A DNA stretch of 64,000 bases from Lactarius indigo (taxonomy: Eukaryota; Basidiomycota; Agaricomycetes; Russulales; Russulaceae): contig JAFKAC010000026.1 in assembly GCA_025766275.1 (NCBI GenBank), positions 496,001 through 560,000 of the forward strand. Reading direction: 5' to 3'. Each line of letters starts with the position of its first letter. Position 1 is the stretch's first letter. Below the pieces are notes generated by a model. That model had not been told where the DNA came from and made no database searches. It worked only from the letters and a program-made list of their open reading frames with translations. Shown piece by piece: positions 54,703 to 64,000 of the stretch. Both the position numbers and the translations under genes were made by a program.

Positions 54703-57700
54703 TCATTCGTTCAGGTGCTCGGATAGTAATCGGACGATCTCTGTGTATCCTCCTACCTTCGCCAAGTCCAACGGGGTCTTGTCGTCGTTGTCGCGCGCGT
54801 TCACGTCCGCACCGTGCTTTAATAATGATCGCACAACTCCCAGATGTCCACGTCTTGCTGCGTCGTGCAACGGGACTTGGCCTTGGTAACCGCTCGCATT
54901 GTGCTTGGCGTTGTGCTCAAGAAGTATCTTGGCAACTTCGAGACGCCCAAAGAATGCTGCAAGGTGCAGTGCGGTCGATCCGGAGCGATCCAGGGCTTCT
55001 ACGTCCATGCCACGATCAAGTAGCCACCGCACAACGTCAGGGAAATTTTCGACCGATGCGAGATGTAGAGAAGTTTCGCCATAGTGGCTACGAATATTCA
55101 CATCAGCGCCGTTCTCCAGTAGCAACCATACAATATCGGCGTCGCTTTTGAGAAATGCTGCGTGCAAGGGAGTCCCGTGGTCACCACCCTTGGCGTTCAC
55201 GTCCTGCGGACGCTTCGAAAGTACGTGCCCTATCAGGGTCCGGTTTCCAACCCGTACGGCATAATACAAAGGGGGTGCTTCTGGTTGTGCTGGGCTTGTC
55301 TTGTACATCGAGGATCCGTCAACGTCGTGGAGCCAGACCCACGCAGCGAAATGCGGCTTGTCTGCGTCAAACAGTTCGTCAATCCCGTCCTTCACCTGCG
55401 ACAAAACATTCTCGAACTTCACGTGCTCGGGCCAGTGCTGTGCTGCGTATTGGGCCAGGGGAAAGCCTAAGATGCTGTCGCGGTCGACTCGCTTGTCCAG
55501 TCGGAGGAGGACGCCTAAGGAAGCTTGTGCAAGAATCGTGTTGGCAGACTCCAGCCGAATATGGAATCGTGACTCCTCTCCAAGAGAACATGCCAGGCGA
55601 CTTGACGTCAAGAACTCTTTCACGGAGAAGTGCGAGAACTGAACCACCCGCGAACCACCATCCATGACTACCACCACCAAGCTCGAGCATGCTGACAGTA
55701 CCGCCTCTTCATTATCTTCCCATCGCCAATCCGTATTCAGCTTTGGGCCGCCGCGCGCGTTGAAGTCGATGGCCAGGACTTCGGCAAGTTCCTCGACTCG
55801 AAGTGGACGAACAGCGACAGTCAGGCATTGTAATAGACGATACGCGTGGTCTCCATTCACCCTGCTGATCTCCCTCAGTATTCGCTCGTATGTCTCGTCC
55901 AGAGATTTGGGTAATTGCTCGAGGATGCTGAGAACGCTGGATGGGAAACAATGACGTAATATCTCCAGTTGACAGAACACCCATCGGAACCTGCGTCAAA
56001 TCTTCAGCAAGCACGACAAGCGGGTAGCGACGAGCTTACATTCCATCAGCCTTCGCTGAGAGTGTTCCGACGACCATGTCCCTTTCCTCCGCTCTCCATC
56101 TCCGCATCCTCGAGTCCGAGTGAACAACCGAGCTAACATAGTTCGCGATGTCCGCATTCTGACCGGTTTCGTCGTGAAGAGAGATCCGGTGAGCCGCCAG
56201 TGGTTCAAGAACATTACGGATGTCGATCTCGGGTCGACTCGTGACACACAAATGTAATTTCGAGAGTTTCAATCCGACGAGTTCCTTGACGAGTCGCAGG
56301 ACCTTTTCGCGAGGTGACGGCATCCCCGATGTGTTGATACATTCGTCGACCGCGTCTAAGATGAGGTATATTGGGGTTTCTCCAAGAGCCACGAGCATTG
56401 TCTTGAGGCATTGAGCGAGTGCGTCGTCATTTGGCTGTTCTGAGCCCTGACGGTGGGTGGTGTACAGGGTGTGAAGAATGTCGCAGCAAACATCGGAGCG
56501 ATGAGAGAGCTGGATGAGAAGGGAGGAGAGGAGAGCACGGGAATCTTGCTTTGCGGTGTCCTTGAAGTCGAAATAAAAATAGGCCGTCAACGCAAACCCG
56601 GCGTTGCAGACATCTTCTAGATCTCGGATGATCACCGAGCTAGACGAAAGTTCAGTTGAACCCGACAATAGGCGTAAGAAGTCAGAGAGAAACGAACCTA
56701 ATTATACTTTTCCCTGAGCCCGCTAAGAGATAGGAACGCGTTAATAGGAATTGGTTCGCAGAGGAAGGAAACATACGTTTTCCGTGAACCCACAACAAGC
56801 AGCCAGAGGTCGTCCAAGCTTTGAACGCGTTGCCTTGAGTGAGCCATGTAGCGGTACCCTCGTGGTGGGCACCGCAGGCGGTGTTGTAATTGATGGACGG
56901 ATCAGGGGGAGAGATCCAGTTTCGAAGGTCACGTCGAAGCTGATTACCTGTCAAGTACGTGAGTAACAATCACTGTGGTCACTGGAAGATTACGGACGGA
57001 TCATATCGTCTACAGTATTCACGATTCGAGCGATTGCTGCGCTTCTTTCCTTCCCTCCTAGCCAAGCCGAATGGTGAGGGTGGTGCGGAGGACAGATATG
57101 CACGATCACATACCGTCGATGATTAACCCCACATTGTCGTTGACAACTCCTACTCTATCGTCGACTTGCTTCACTCTGTCATCGACGGCCTGCACTTTGT
57201 GGTCAACGCGTTGGACCCTTTCGTCGACGCCCTGAACCCTTTCATCGACGCCCTGAACCCTTTCGTCGACAGCTTCTACCTTCCCGTCAACGCCTTGCAC
57301 CCCCTTGTTGACGCCCTCCACCTTGTCATCAACCCTCTGAGTCAGCCTCAGGACTTGTGCAGTCGCCATCCGGGCCTCTTCTTGCGTCAGCCTGTCAAGT
57401 CTCTGCAACGCATCCTCGATATCTCGTCTGCCGGCGAGCTTCTTGAAGAATTTCTCTGAATAAAACCCAATGAGATGAGTTTGATGCATGACTGGGGGAA
57501 ACGTACTCGCTCGCCCTTGTCTAATCTCCTTGGTCGCTATCGCGAAGATAGACAGAACCTCAACCATGATCTTTACGATAATGTCCGTCATCGCCGCCGT
57601 CTGCGGAACTTCTGTATAAGCCTCGAGCCGTTTGAAGAAGTTCTCGATGCGTTCGAAGATGTCGATGAGAATATCGTGACTGGCAGCAACGTCCTTGGAT

Positions 57701-58153
57701 GCCTGAGTGATCGCGACGTCATGGTGGTCCACATGGTGAGGTCAACGAAAATACTCACCAAAAGCAAAACTCCGATTCCGGCAAAGATCACCTTGGCGGG
57801 AGAGAACACCTGGAAAACGGATGTGAGAGCGCGAATTTCGTACGAGACATCCTCAAGAGACTCACCAAGCCGACGCCCTCACCGAGTGTAGCGGAGAAAG
57901 CGTAAAGGACATTCACGGTTGGATTGAGCCACTTTGTCAACCTCTCGTCATCCCTCCGAGACTGATCGAACTCCTCGACCTGGGCTCTAAGCACGGCAAG
58001 GATCGCATCGGGAGAGTCGCAAGTCTTGAGCTGGGCGGCTAAAGGATGAGAGGTGATGTCTTGCCCTGTTCGCTTTTTGTAGGCCTTGAAGGCAGTTGTG
58101 AAGATGGAGTCGAAGTTGGAGGAAGAGGTGGTTGGGAGAGGGGAGTGAGACAT
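54703..58153 (-). CDS. Goodbye-NACHT-ankyrin NOD-like receptor (NLR D)
   Basis: Starts MSHSPLPTTSSSNF at 58153. Exons in order: Goodbye part 1 (58153-57866), VFSPAKVIFAGIGVLLL (~57809-57754), DIFERIENFFKRLEAYTEV (~57706-57513), KFFKKLAGRRDIEDAL with ten heptads (~57457-57110). Next are WISPPDPSINYNTACGAHH (~56945-56757), a short P-loop exon (AGSGKSII, ~56727-56702), the main NACHT exon to 56042 (YLILDAVDECIN, WRAEERDMVVG), and the FRWVFCQLEILRHC to ankyrin exon ending at 54703. About six ankyrin repeats close the protein (last HGADVNARD, SEHLNE-stop). P-loop and Walker B are intact, so this is the probable functional sister of disrupted NLR C. Presumed cytosolic receptor/ATPase. Confidence 0.88.
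57110..57345 (-). repeat. Heptad-coding repeat in NLR D (about ten units)
   Basis: Ten 21-bp units coding V-D-x-[RK]-V-x-x heptads. Three consecutive copies of VDERVQ(G/R) distinguish it from NLR C, indicating recent local expansion. Confidence 0.82.
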
Positions 58154-58927
58154 GGTATAGCCGTATGGTGTCGTCGGTTCGGGTTGGGAGGAAAGGGAAA
58201 GGATGACCTGTGACCTAGAAAGAGTGCGCGAAGCGCCGGAAGGCAGATCATGATCTGGATAAGGACGACAGACGCGCTACTGGGGTGATAACGAGAAACA
58301 TAGCAACATAGCCGGATGGTGTCGACAGATAAATAGTTCAAATTTGAGGAAGAAAGGACAGTGATGGTGACGACTTGAAGCTCATAGCTGTTGGATAAGT
58401 ACTAAAGGACTGGCTATATATTCTTCTTTCGTACAACATGGCTACTACTCTACCATCCAATGGGTGTAAGATCCAGATTGTCCTCAACCATCTCTTCTTA
58501 AACCACCCCCCGCGGTAAGCTAGACCCACAGAATTCTATCCAGCGATGGCGGAGAATCCATCGGTGTTACAGCCCCAGGTTCAAGCCAACTGTGATGCCA
58601 TTGAGGGCTATGGGACCACTGTCGTACGGCCAGGGGAAGGGCCTGCCTTCAGAAAGCGAGTACTCATTAGCCATCGAGCAGCGAGATTGTGCGAGCTATG
58701 GTCCGCAATCAGCTGGGTCTCGAAATAGACGGCCTAGGAAAGACGCACAGGAGCCGCTTGTGCTGGATGTAGCTCGACCCCATGGGGAAGATTTGGAATC
58801 TGATGTAGATCTGATGGCCCGGGCCTGTGCGGCGACGTCGGGGATGTCACAGCCCGTAGCGCTGCACGAATCACAGAGTACAAATATGTCAGATCAGGTC
58901 ACGGAGGCGAAAGCACGCACAGAGGCT
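58154..58927. other. Intergenic, no supported gene
   Basis: Overlapping plus-strand frames (start MAENPSVLQPQVQ at 58546; a second frame to 58930) show no domain. They might be parts of one small gene, but I cannot support it. Confidence 0.4.
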
Positions 58928-60191
58928 TGATACCGCTTGCCGGGGCTCTGGATGAGCGGGTGCGCGGCCTGCGGGTGGAAACTCGCGCGCTGAAAGTAGT
59001 TCAAAAGGACGCCACCGGAAAGGCTCGCCGCGATCTCCGGCTCGTAACACGTCGTCCCACCGACGGGAGTAATCTGAAGACCTACAAAAGTGTGGTGGTG
59101 TGATGGGCGACCCATACGTAGCGACACTTACAGTTTGCGTGCGAACACAGAAGCATAAACTGGACGGACTCGGAGCCATCATTGGTCACCCAGTCCCCTT
59201 TTCCGACGCCGAAATTGTAATTCCTGAGGACACTGACCCCACCTACGTCGAGCTGCGCAAACCGTTTTCATTTCACACATACCTTGCATAATGCCCCAGT
59301 CACATGACGTGCTGATCGTCGGCGGGAAGCCTGTGTAGCCGAGGGTGTGTCTAAAGCGAAAAACCAGTCGTCCGTGCCCAGCGACCCGCGGTCGTATCCC
59401 TCGTCATTGACCGGTACGATGGTGAAGGTACTGCAGCATCCGACTTGGCACCTTCAGTACGACATCCGAACACGAACACGAACACAACAAGGTCCGCTGA
59501 TATTGCCCTAGGTATTTTGCGTTCCCAAGCACGTTCTGGTCCGTCGCAGCGGGTGCGTGGGGAATGTGTGGCATAACCAGCGCATCGTGCATCCGCGTGA
59601 GGTGTTGTCAGCCGGCACTACCCGAAAGACTAGTAATTAGTAAGCACAAAAAGGGAGGGAGTGTATGCGGTCCGGTCGGACAGCGAAAATGGGGGTTGTA
59701 ACTTACCTCCTACCATCATCACAATCTCTCCACGGCATGGTCACGGTCTCTCCCGATACAGACTTTGTGATCCCGTTGCGACCCGTCGGAGTGCTTGCCT
59801 GGTGTCTCCCACTATGTAGGTGGGCACGTCGGAGCCACGGTCCTGCATATGTGCTTGGTCGCAGAGGAAGTCGATGAAGAGGCGGTGTCCGTGCGAGACT
59901 GCGGAGAGCGTAGCTGCGGTCAATTGCGCTGACAACGGTCTCGTTCGTCTTGGTTGTATTGTAGTCGTTCCGAGCCTGGCCTGAGCTTGCAATTTGTCGC
60001 TCTAGGCTGGGATGGTTCTGGTAGTGGTGGTGCATGAATTCCCAGTAATTCTTATTGTATAATACCAAGTTAGTCTGCACCGGCGCGCTCAGAGTTGTCG
60101 AGAAAGGTATCAAGTATGCGACACAGCTAACGGCTGAACTTTTGAAGCGCTGATCAACTCCCGACACCGACAGCGCCTGTGAGCACGTCAC
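58928..60191 (-). CDS. Unidentified spliced coding region, possibly degenerate
   Basis: Several minus-strand segments look coding and are bounded by splice signals, but I could not assemble one clean model. They include LVLYNKNYWEFMHHHYQNHP (~60060), SVSGETVTMPWRDCDDG (ending at a GTAAG donor, ~59705), LVMPHIPHAPAATDQNVLG (~59575), GSLGTDDWFFALDTPSAT (~59380), GVGKGDWVTNDGSESVQFM (~59200) and a last exon LQITPVGGTTCYEPEIAASL to AFASVT-stop at 58928. I do not recognise the family. The mixture of frames within 59760-59940 may mean a frameshift or an unseen intron. Confidence 0.35.
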
Positions 60192-60483
60192 TTAGCAACG
60201 ATCTTACTGTAGTAGGGATATCATGGTAAACAGAACCCCAACACTCAGGGCCAACGAAGTTGCTTTCCTCGGGCCCGCATTGCCACTCAGATGAAACATG
60301 ATGTCGGTCCGGCATTGTCATCCGTCCTATATGTACTAGAGACGCGCAGTCCAAACATCGAAGTCCGGCAGCATATAGTGGCGTTTTAAAGGACTTACGA
60401 GGCTCCTATTCTCCATAGAAAGCTAATGTTTCAAGTCCCAAACGCAATCCAACGGCGTAACTGCACCCACCCCCTTATGTACC

Positions 60484-62900
60484 CTACAGCGGAAGGTCAA
60501 GCGAGAGATCAATAATGAAGTCCATCCCATCAGAGCGGTATGTGTCTTGCGTTATAGTTATGTTTTTGGCTTGGCTATCGACGAGTGTCAGCAATTTCCG
60601 CGACGAGGTGGTATACTGGGGCCATTGCGGGCTCGATCCGCCATTGGGATCCAGGTTCGTGGCAAAGTGGATAAGGTAGTCCGTCAGTTCTCCAGGACCG
60701 TAGATGTTCGAAACATCGGACCCGTGAACCGAGCCGAGTATAGGCAGCGACTTCAGGCGCTTGCTCACTGTGTGGACATCGATAAGTGAGTGGGGGGAGA
60801 CGATGACCTGCGCATATAAGCGGGGAATACGTGACGTACGGAACGACCAGGCCTTCTGCTTTTTGGATAAGTTGTTCAGGAAAAAACGACGCGGGGCTTG
60901 GAACGTAATATCGCCCAGGATCGAGGCAATGCGTTTGAATTGTGGTGTAAGCGCATTTTTGGCACCCGTGTCGTATGGAGAACCCTGAGTGACGTCCTGG
61001 GGATACAACGTGAGCAGCTCGTCCATCTGGTCATCTGTTGCATTAGACAAGATGAATTCCGATAAGTAAGTGCGTAGTTGCTCATCGGTCCTACAGAAAA
61101 TCTGTGATCACTGCAACGTCCGACCTGCCAAAAGAATTATGAACTCACGTAACGTTCAGCTGAGAAAGGGAAAACAAAGTCCCTTCGTCGTCGCACTCCC
61201 CTGCGACGAACGGGATGCGCGCAACTTTCCCTCGTTGAACGAGTTTCTGGGGATCATCCACCAGAAATACGCCATCTACGCGGGGAAGCCAGGCGAGAGC
61301 GAGAGACTGTAGGGTGGGTCTGTTAGCCGCCGCGAATTCGGAAAAGTAGTGAGGAAGTAGGCCACGCACCTGATATGCGAAGATTGACGGGGTACTATCC
61401 ACAGCGGCCTTCAATTCCTGGTATGGTGCCGCACGCAGACACGCCAGGGTGTTAGAGGAGCCCGAGCAATTGGTGCGTTCGACGAGGTCGTCATAATACT
61501 GTTGACCCTGCAAGATCGCTCAGAATTGTGTGAATTCGTAATAATATATGCCCTTACATGAGTGATATCGCCAATCGATATGGGCGATCCAGACTGCATG
61601 AATGCAGCACGGAACAGGCCTTCAGTGTCCCCACCGTTTACCAGCATTTGGAGAGATACCGAGATTGACCCAGCACTTTGACCCCAGCTTCAGGATGTCA
61701 GCAAACTCCATAGTGCCAAGTGGTGACTTTACTCACATCGTGACTTTCGACGGATCGCCACCGAATGCGTGAATATACTTTTGTACCCAACGAAGTCCCA
61801 TACGCTCTGTAAAGCCAGTTGTTACGACATTGATAATGCCGACTGCCCGAACGCTCACGGTCATGCAACCCGAGATTGCCGACGCCAGCATCTTTGACTT
61901 CTTGACTGGCTAGGAACCCGAAAGCTAGCGAGGCATCAACTTAGAAAACATATGGAATCAACTGGAGGCGCGGACGTACCTGAAAGGCTGAGAGAAGGAC
62001 GGATGACCCACAAAGTCACGAACAACGATTCGAGTTGTGCTCACCGATAGTTTATACTGACGTAAACCACCGGCTCCTTGAGCGCAATTGAACGGTTCAC
62101 TATGACACCACCATCGTAGCTATGCATTTCTCTATATTCCCCCCACACAAATGAAGGAAGTAAATTTGAGCGTACAGCGATGACGACCCAGTTTCGAAGC
62201 CGCCTGTGGTGCAATAGCTCGAGTTAGTGCGAGTAACAGATCAAAGACATTGCGTGCGTCTCACCCCCGTATATCCACTTCCAAGTAGTTACTATTAGCA
62301 CACGTGACAGCCTGGGTATATCACAAATACACACCACTACAACCGGGAGCCTTGAACCATATCTGGCATGTGCTGGGGCAAAGATGTTGAGCGTCAAACC
62401 TATAGCCATGCGTCAGAATTCCTCTCCCTATGGTACAGAGCCTCCATAATGGCCTCCTCACAATCTTCGCCGTCTAGAATCGTAGTTCCGGAGCCGCTCG
62501 CAAGGTAATTGATTGTCTCTTGGGGTAACCCGTTCGGAATCGCCAACGTAGCTGCTTGTTGGGGGCACGAAAGACCGAACGCAGTTGTATTGTATGTAGC
62601 AGAGTAGGGACCAAGCGGCTGGGGCAGACGGAAGCGCAAATCGCCAAGCCTGTCGGCGAAGGCCGATTCGGTGGGTCAGTCAAACAGGATAGAGAGCTAA
62701 AGTGACGCCAGCTATACTGACGGTGGTTTCGCGAAGGGGATACCGAGGAACTTGTTTACGCCGTCGGCCGTCGTCCCCGTGAACTTTCCCCTATCAAGCG
62801 TGACGATAGGTGGAGTGGCATGTGTCGTGGGAGCGGCAGATACCATGGAAGTCGAGGCGCAGATGGCAATAAGCACTGGCAATTCCCGAAGAAAGACCAT
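60484..62900 (-). CDS. Type-B carboxylesterase/lipase (alpha/beta-hydrolase)
   Basis: Multi-exon, secreted. Signal peptide at the start (LPVLIAICASTSMVSAAP). Landmarks in order: DGVNKFLGIPFAKPP, RLPQP, EDC-LTLNIFAPAH (intron between), WIYGG-GFETGSS, YDGGVIVNRSIAL, VSINYR, AFGFLASQEVKDAGVGNLGL, RWVQKYIHAFGGDPSKVT. The nucleophile motif is SWGQSAGSISVS (G-x-S-x-G with Q where most members have E). LFRAAFMQSGSP, DGVFLVDDP, PILGSVHGSDVSNIYGPGEL (catalytic His) and the stop at 60484 follow. It should hydrolyse esters or lipids outside the cell. The junction between VSINYR and AFGFL does not give a clean in-frame splice in my reading, so a defect there is possible. Confidence 0.75.
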
Positions 62901-64000
62901 GACTGCCAGAGATGACGATTGGCGAGATCAAAGGGGGGACCTCTGGGCAGGCATCGTGAAAAAGCAAATAGGTCTTAAGTAGGTGCATCGCCCCCCAGCC
63001 TCGGATTGAGAACCCTAAAATCAATTGCCGCAGTTAAGAAACGTCGGGCAACCTTGGGTCCGGTCCGGAATAGTCGGGGGATGTTGAATGTTGCGCCCGC
63101 GGGCCAATTTGGTGGGATGGGCGGTATACGCCGGGAGAGAAGTTAGGAAGGCGGCTTCTTGGGCGGCTTTGGGTAGCAACTGGAACTAGGGAAGGCGTAG
63201 CCAATACCATAACTGGGTTTCCTGTCAATTCGCACCTACACGGGTCGCAATAAATGGGCTCTTCGGTTGGAGCGAGTTGACGCCCCACTTCCCCTTATAG
63301 TGTTTCTACGCACAGGATGGGAGGGATATGAAACAGATACGTAGTATGTAAGTTATTGCTGTCCTGGTCATGGGTCACCGGTCACCCGGTCACGGTGTTT
63401 CGTAGTAGAATTCGCGGCATCGTGCCTTTGATCGTGCCAATGGCACGCTCGTGTACGTAGGGACCAATTCTCACGATCCCACTGTACATGTGGTCTTCGA
63501 GCTTACTGTAAGTTATGTCTTATACCCCTCTCCCTTGACCCTGAAACCCTCCCTTTGGGATATTCTGAAGCATCCTGCATTCAGGTTACAGTACGCTTCA
63601 AGCTTAAATCTCGAGACATGGTGACATCTTCCATTCTCATGTCACGGTGTTGTTTTCTTTTTCTTCTTGCGCCCATCCCACCCCTCTGGTTATGCCCAAC
63701 TTAGTGTAAGTTGATAAAGTTCACGGAGTTATTATACGTGTGGGAACACGGAGTGGCGATAAGGTGTGCGGAAGAAGCGGCCCAAGGAATGACAGTGCAT
63801 GCTACTAGTTGGTTATGCTAACGCTACGTAGAAAACACTGAGGACTCGTCGGTTTGTTCGCTCTTCACCCCCGAACGGAGATCTCGATATCAAGTCGGTT
63901 AGACACTAGGTAATGCGGCGCAATCTCCCGAGGAGAACCTTTGCCAGCGCCTTCTCGTTTAACCTGCTGAGGTCGAAATAGCAGCGAAGCAGCTTTTGGA
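62901..64000. other. Intergenic, no recognisable gene
   Basis: First ~150 bp would be the carboxylesterase promoter. No domain-bearing frame, LTR or RNA gene was recognised to the window end. Confidence 0.45.

Noticed and set aside
58546..58930. Small plus-strand gene beginning MAENPSVLQPQVQ
   Set aside because: Two overlapping frames compete, neither has a domain or a convincing splice partner.
1..64000. tRNA, rRNA or other structural RNA genes
   Set aside because: I saw no stretch that I could fold into a tRNA or match to an rRNA by eye; a covariance-model scan would be needed to be sure.

Overview
The window looks like nuclear DNA of a filamentous basidiomycete, probably an agaricomycete. 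Genes are broken by many short GT-AG introns of about 45-65 bp. They include a secreted multicopper laccase, a GH3 beta-glucosidase, a type-B carboxylesterase, a Nudix hydrolase, a HIRRGD-type glycosyltransferase, and a family of NOD-like receptors (NLRs) with 'Goodbye' (fungal STAND N-terminal) - NACHT - ankyrin architecture. The retroelements are a Ty1/copia element and chromodomain Ty3/gypsy-type elements. There are no prokaryotic signals.

Layout. 1-1.3 kb: truncated NLR copy A (+), followed by a decayed copia LTR. 3.2-8.3 kb: full NLR B (+) with a nine-heptad linker and 21 ankyrin repeats. 9.7-12.2 kb: Nudix hydrolase and an O-fucosyltransferase-like membrane glycosyltransferase (+). 12.5-13.4 and 21.7-22.7 kb: two copies of an unclassified ~1 kb dispersed repeat. 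17.0-19.5 kb: laccase (+). 20.0-27.5 kb: duplicated block with two short-chain dehydrogenases (+) and a GH3 gene (-); the first block keeps only the last ~90 bp of its GH3 gene. 29.2-53.0 kb: NLR C (-), split by 20.4 kb of retroelements. 53.7-54.4 kb: small membrane protein (-). 54.7-58.2 kb: NLR D (-), the apparently intact sister of C. 58.9-62.9 kb: an unidentified spliced coding region and a type-B carboxylesterase (-).

The 20.4 kb insertion is a three-level nest in which every level has matching LTRs and a perfect 5-bp target-site duplication. A copia element (29461-49829, minus, TSD CCTCG) sits in an ankyrin repeat of NLR C. A gypsy chromovirus (34014-48771, plus, TSD GTCGG) sits in the copia gag. 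A 7,050-bp LTR element (40577-47626, plus, TSD CTTTC) sits in the gypsy pol tail. The innermost element has no reverse transcriptase or integrase. It carries one uninterrupted 2,010-codon frame with a fungal-type BTB/POZ domain and then a CCHC zinc knuckle. It and the gypsy element both show a Tf1-like self-priming arrangement: an 11-nt motif ~30 nt after the LTR TATA box is perfectly complementary to an 11-nt site just inside the 5' LTR. They also share almost the same polypurine tract. My reading is that this is a non-autonomous retrotransposon that acquired a BTB domain and borrows chromovirus machinery. I consider it the most novel object here.

The NLR genes form the other coherent system. 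Four paralogues differ mainly in the number of heptads between the Goodbye and NACHT domains (2, 9, 7 and 10) and in ankyrin number (B has 21, D about 6). This is the pattern expected of a fast-evolving fungal receptor family. C has been knocked out twice, by the insertion and by a P-loop glycine-to-arginine change.
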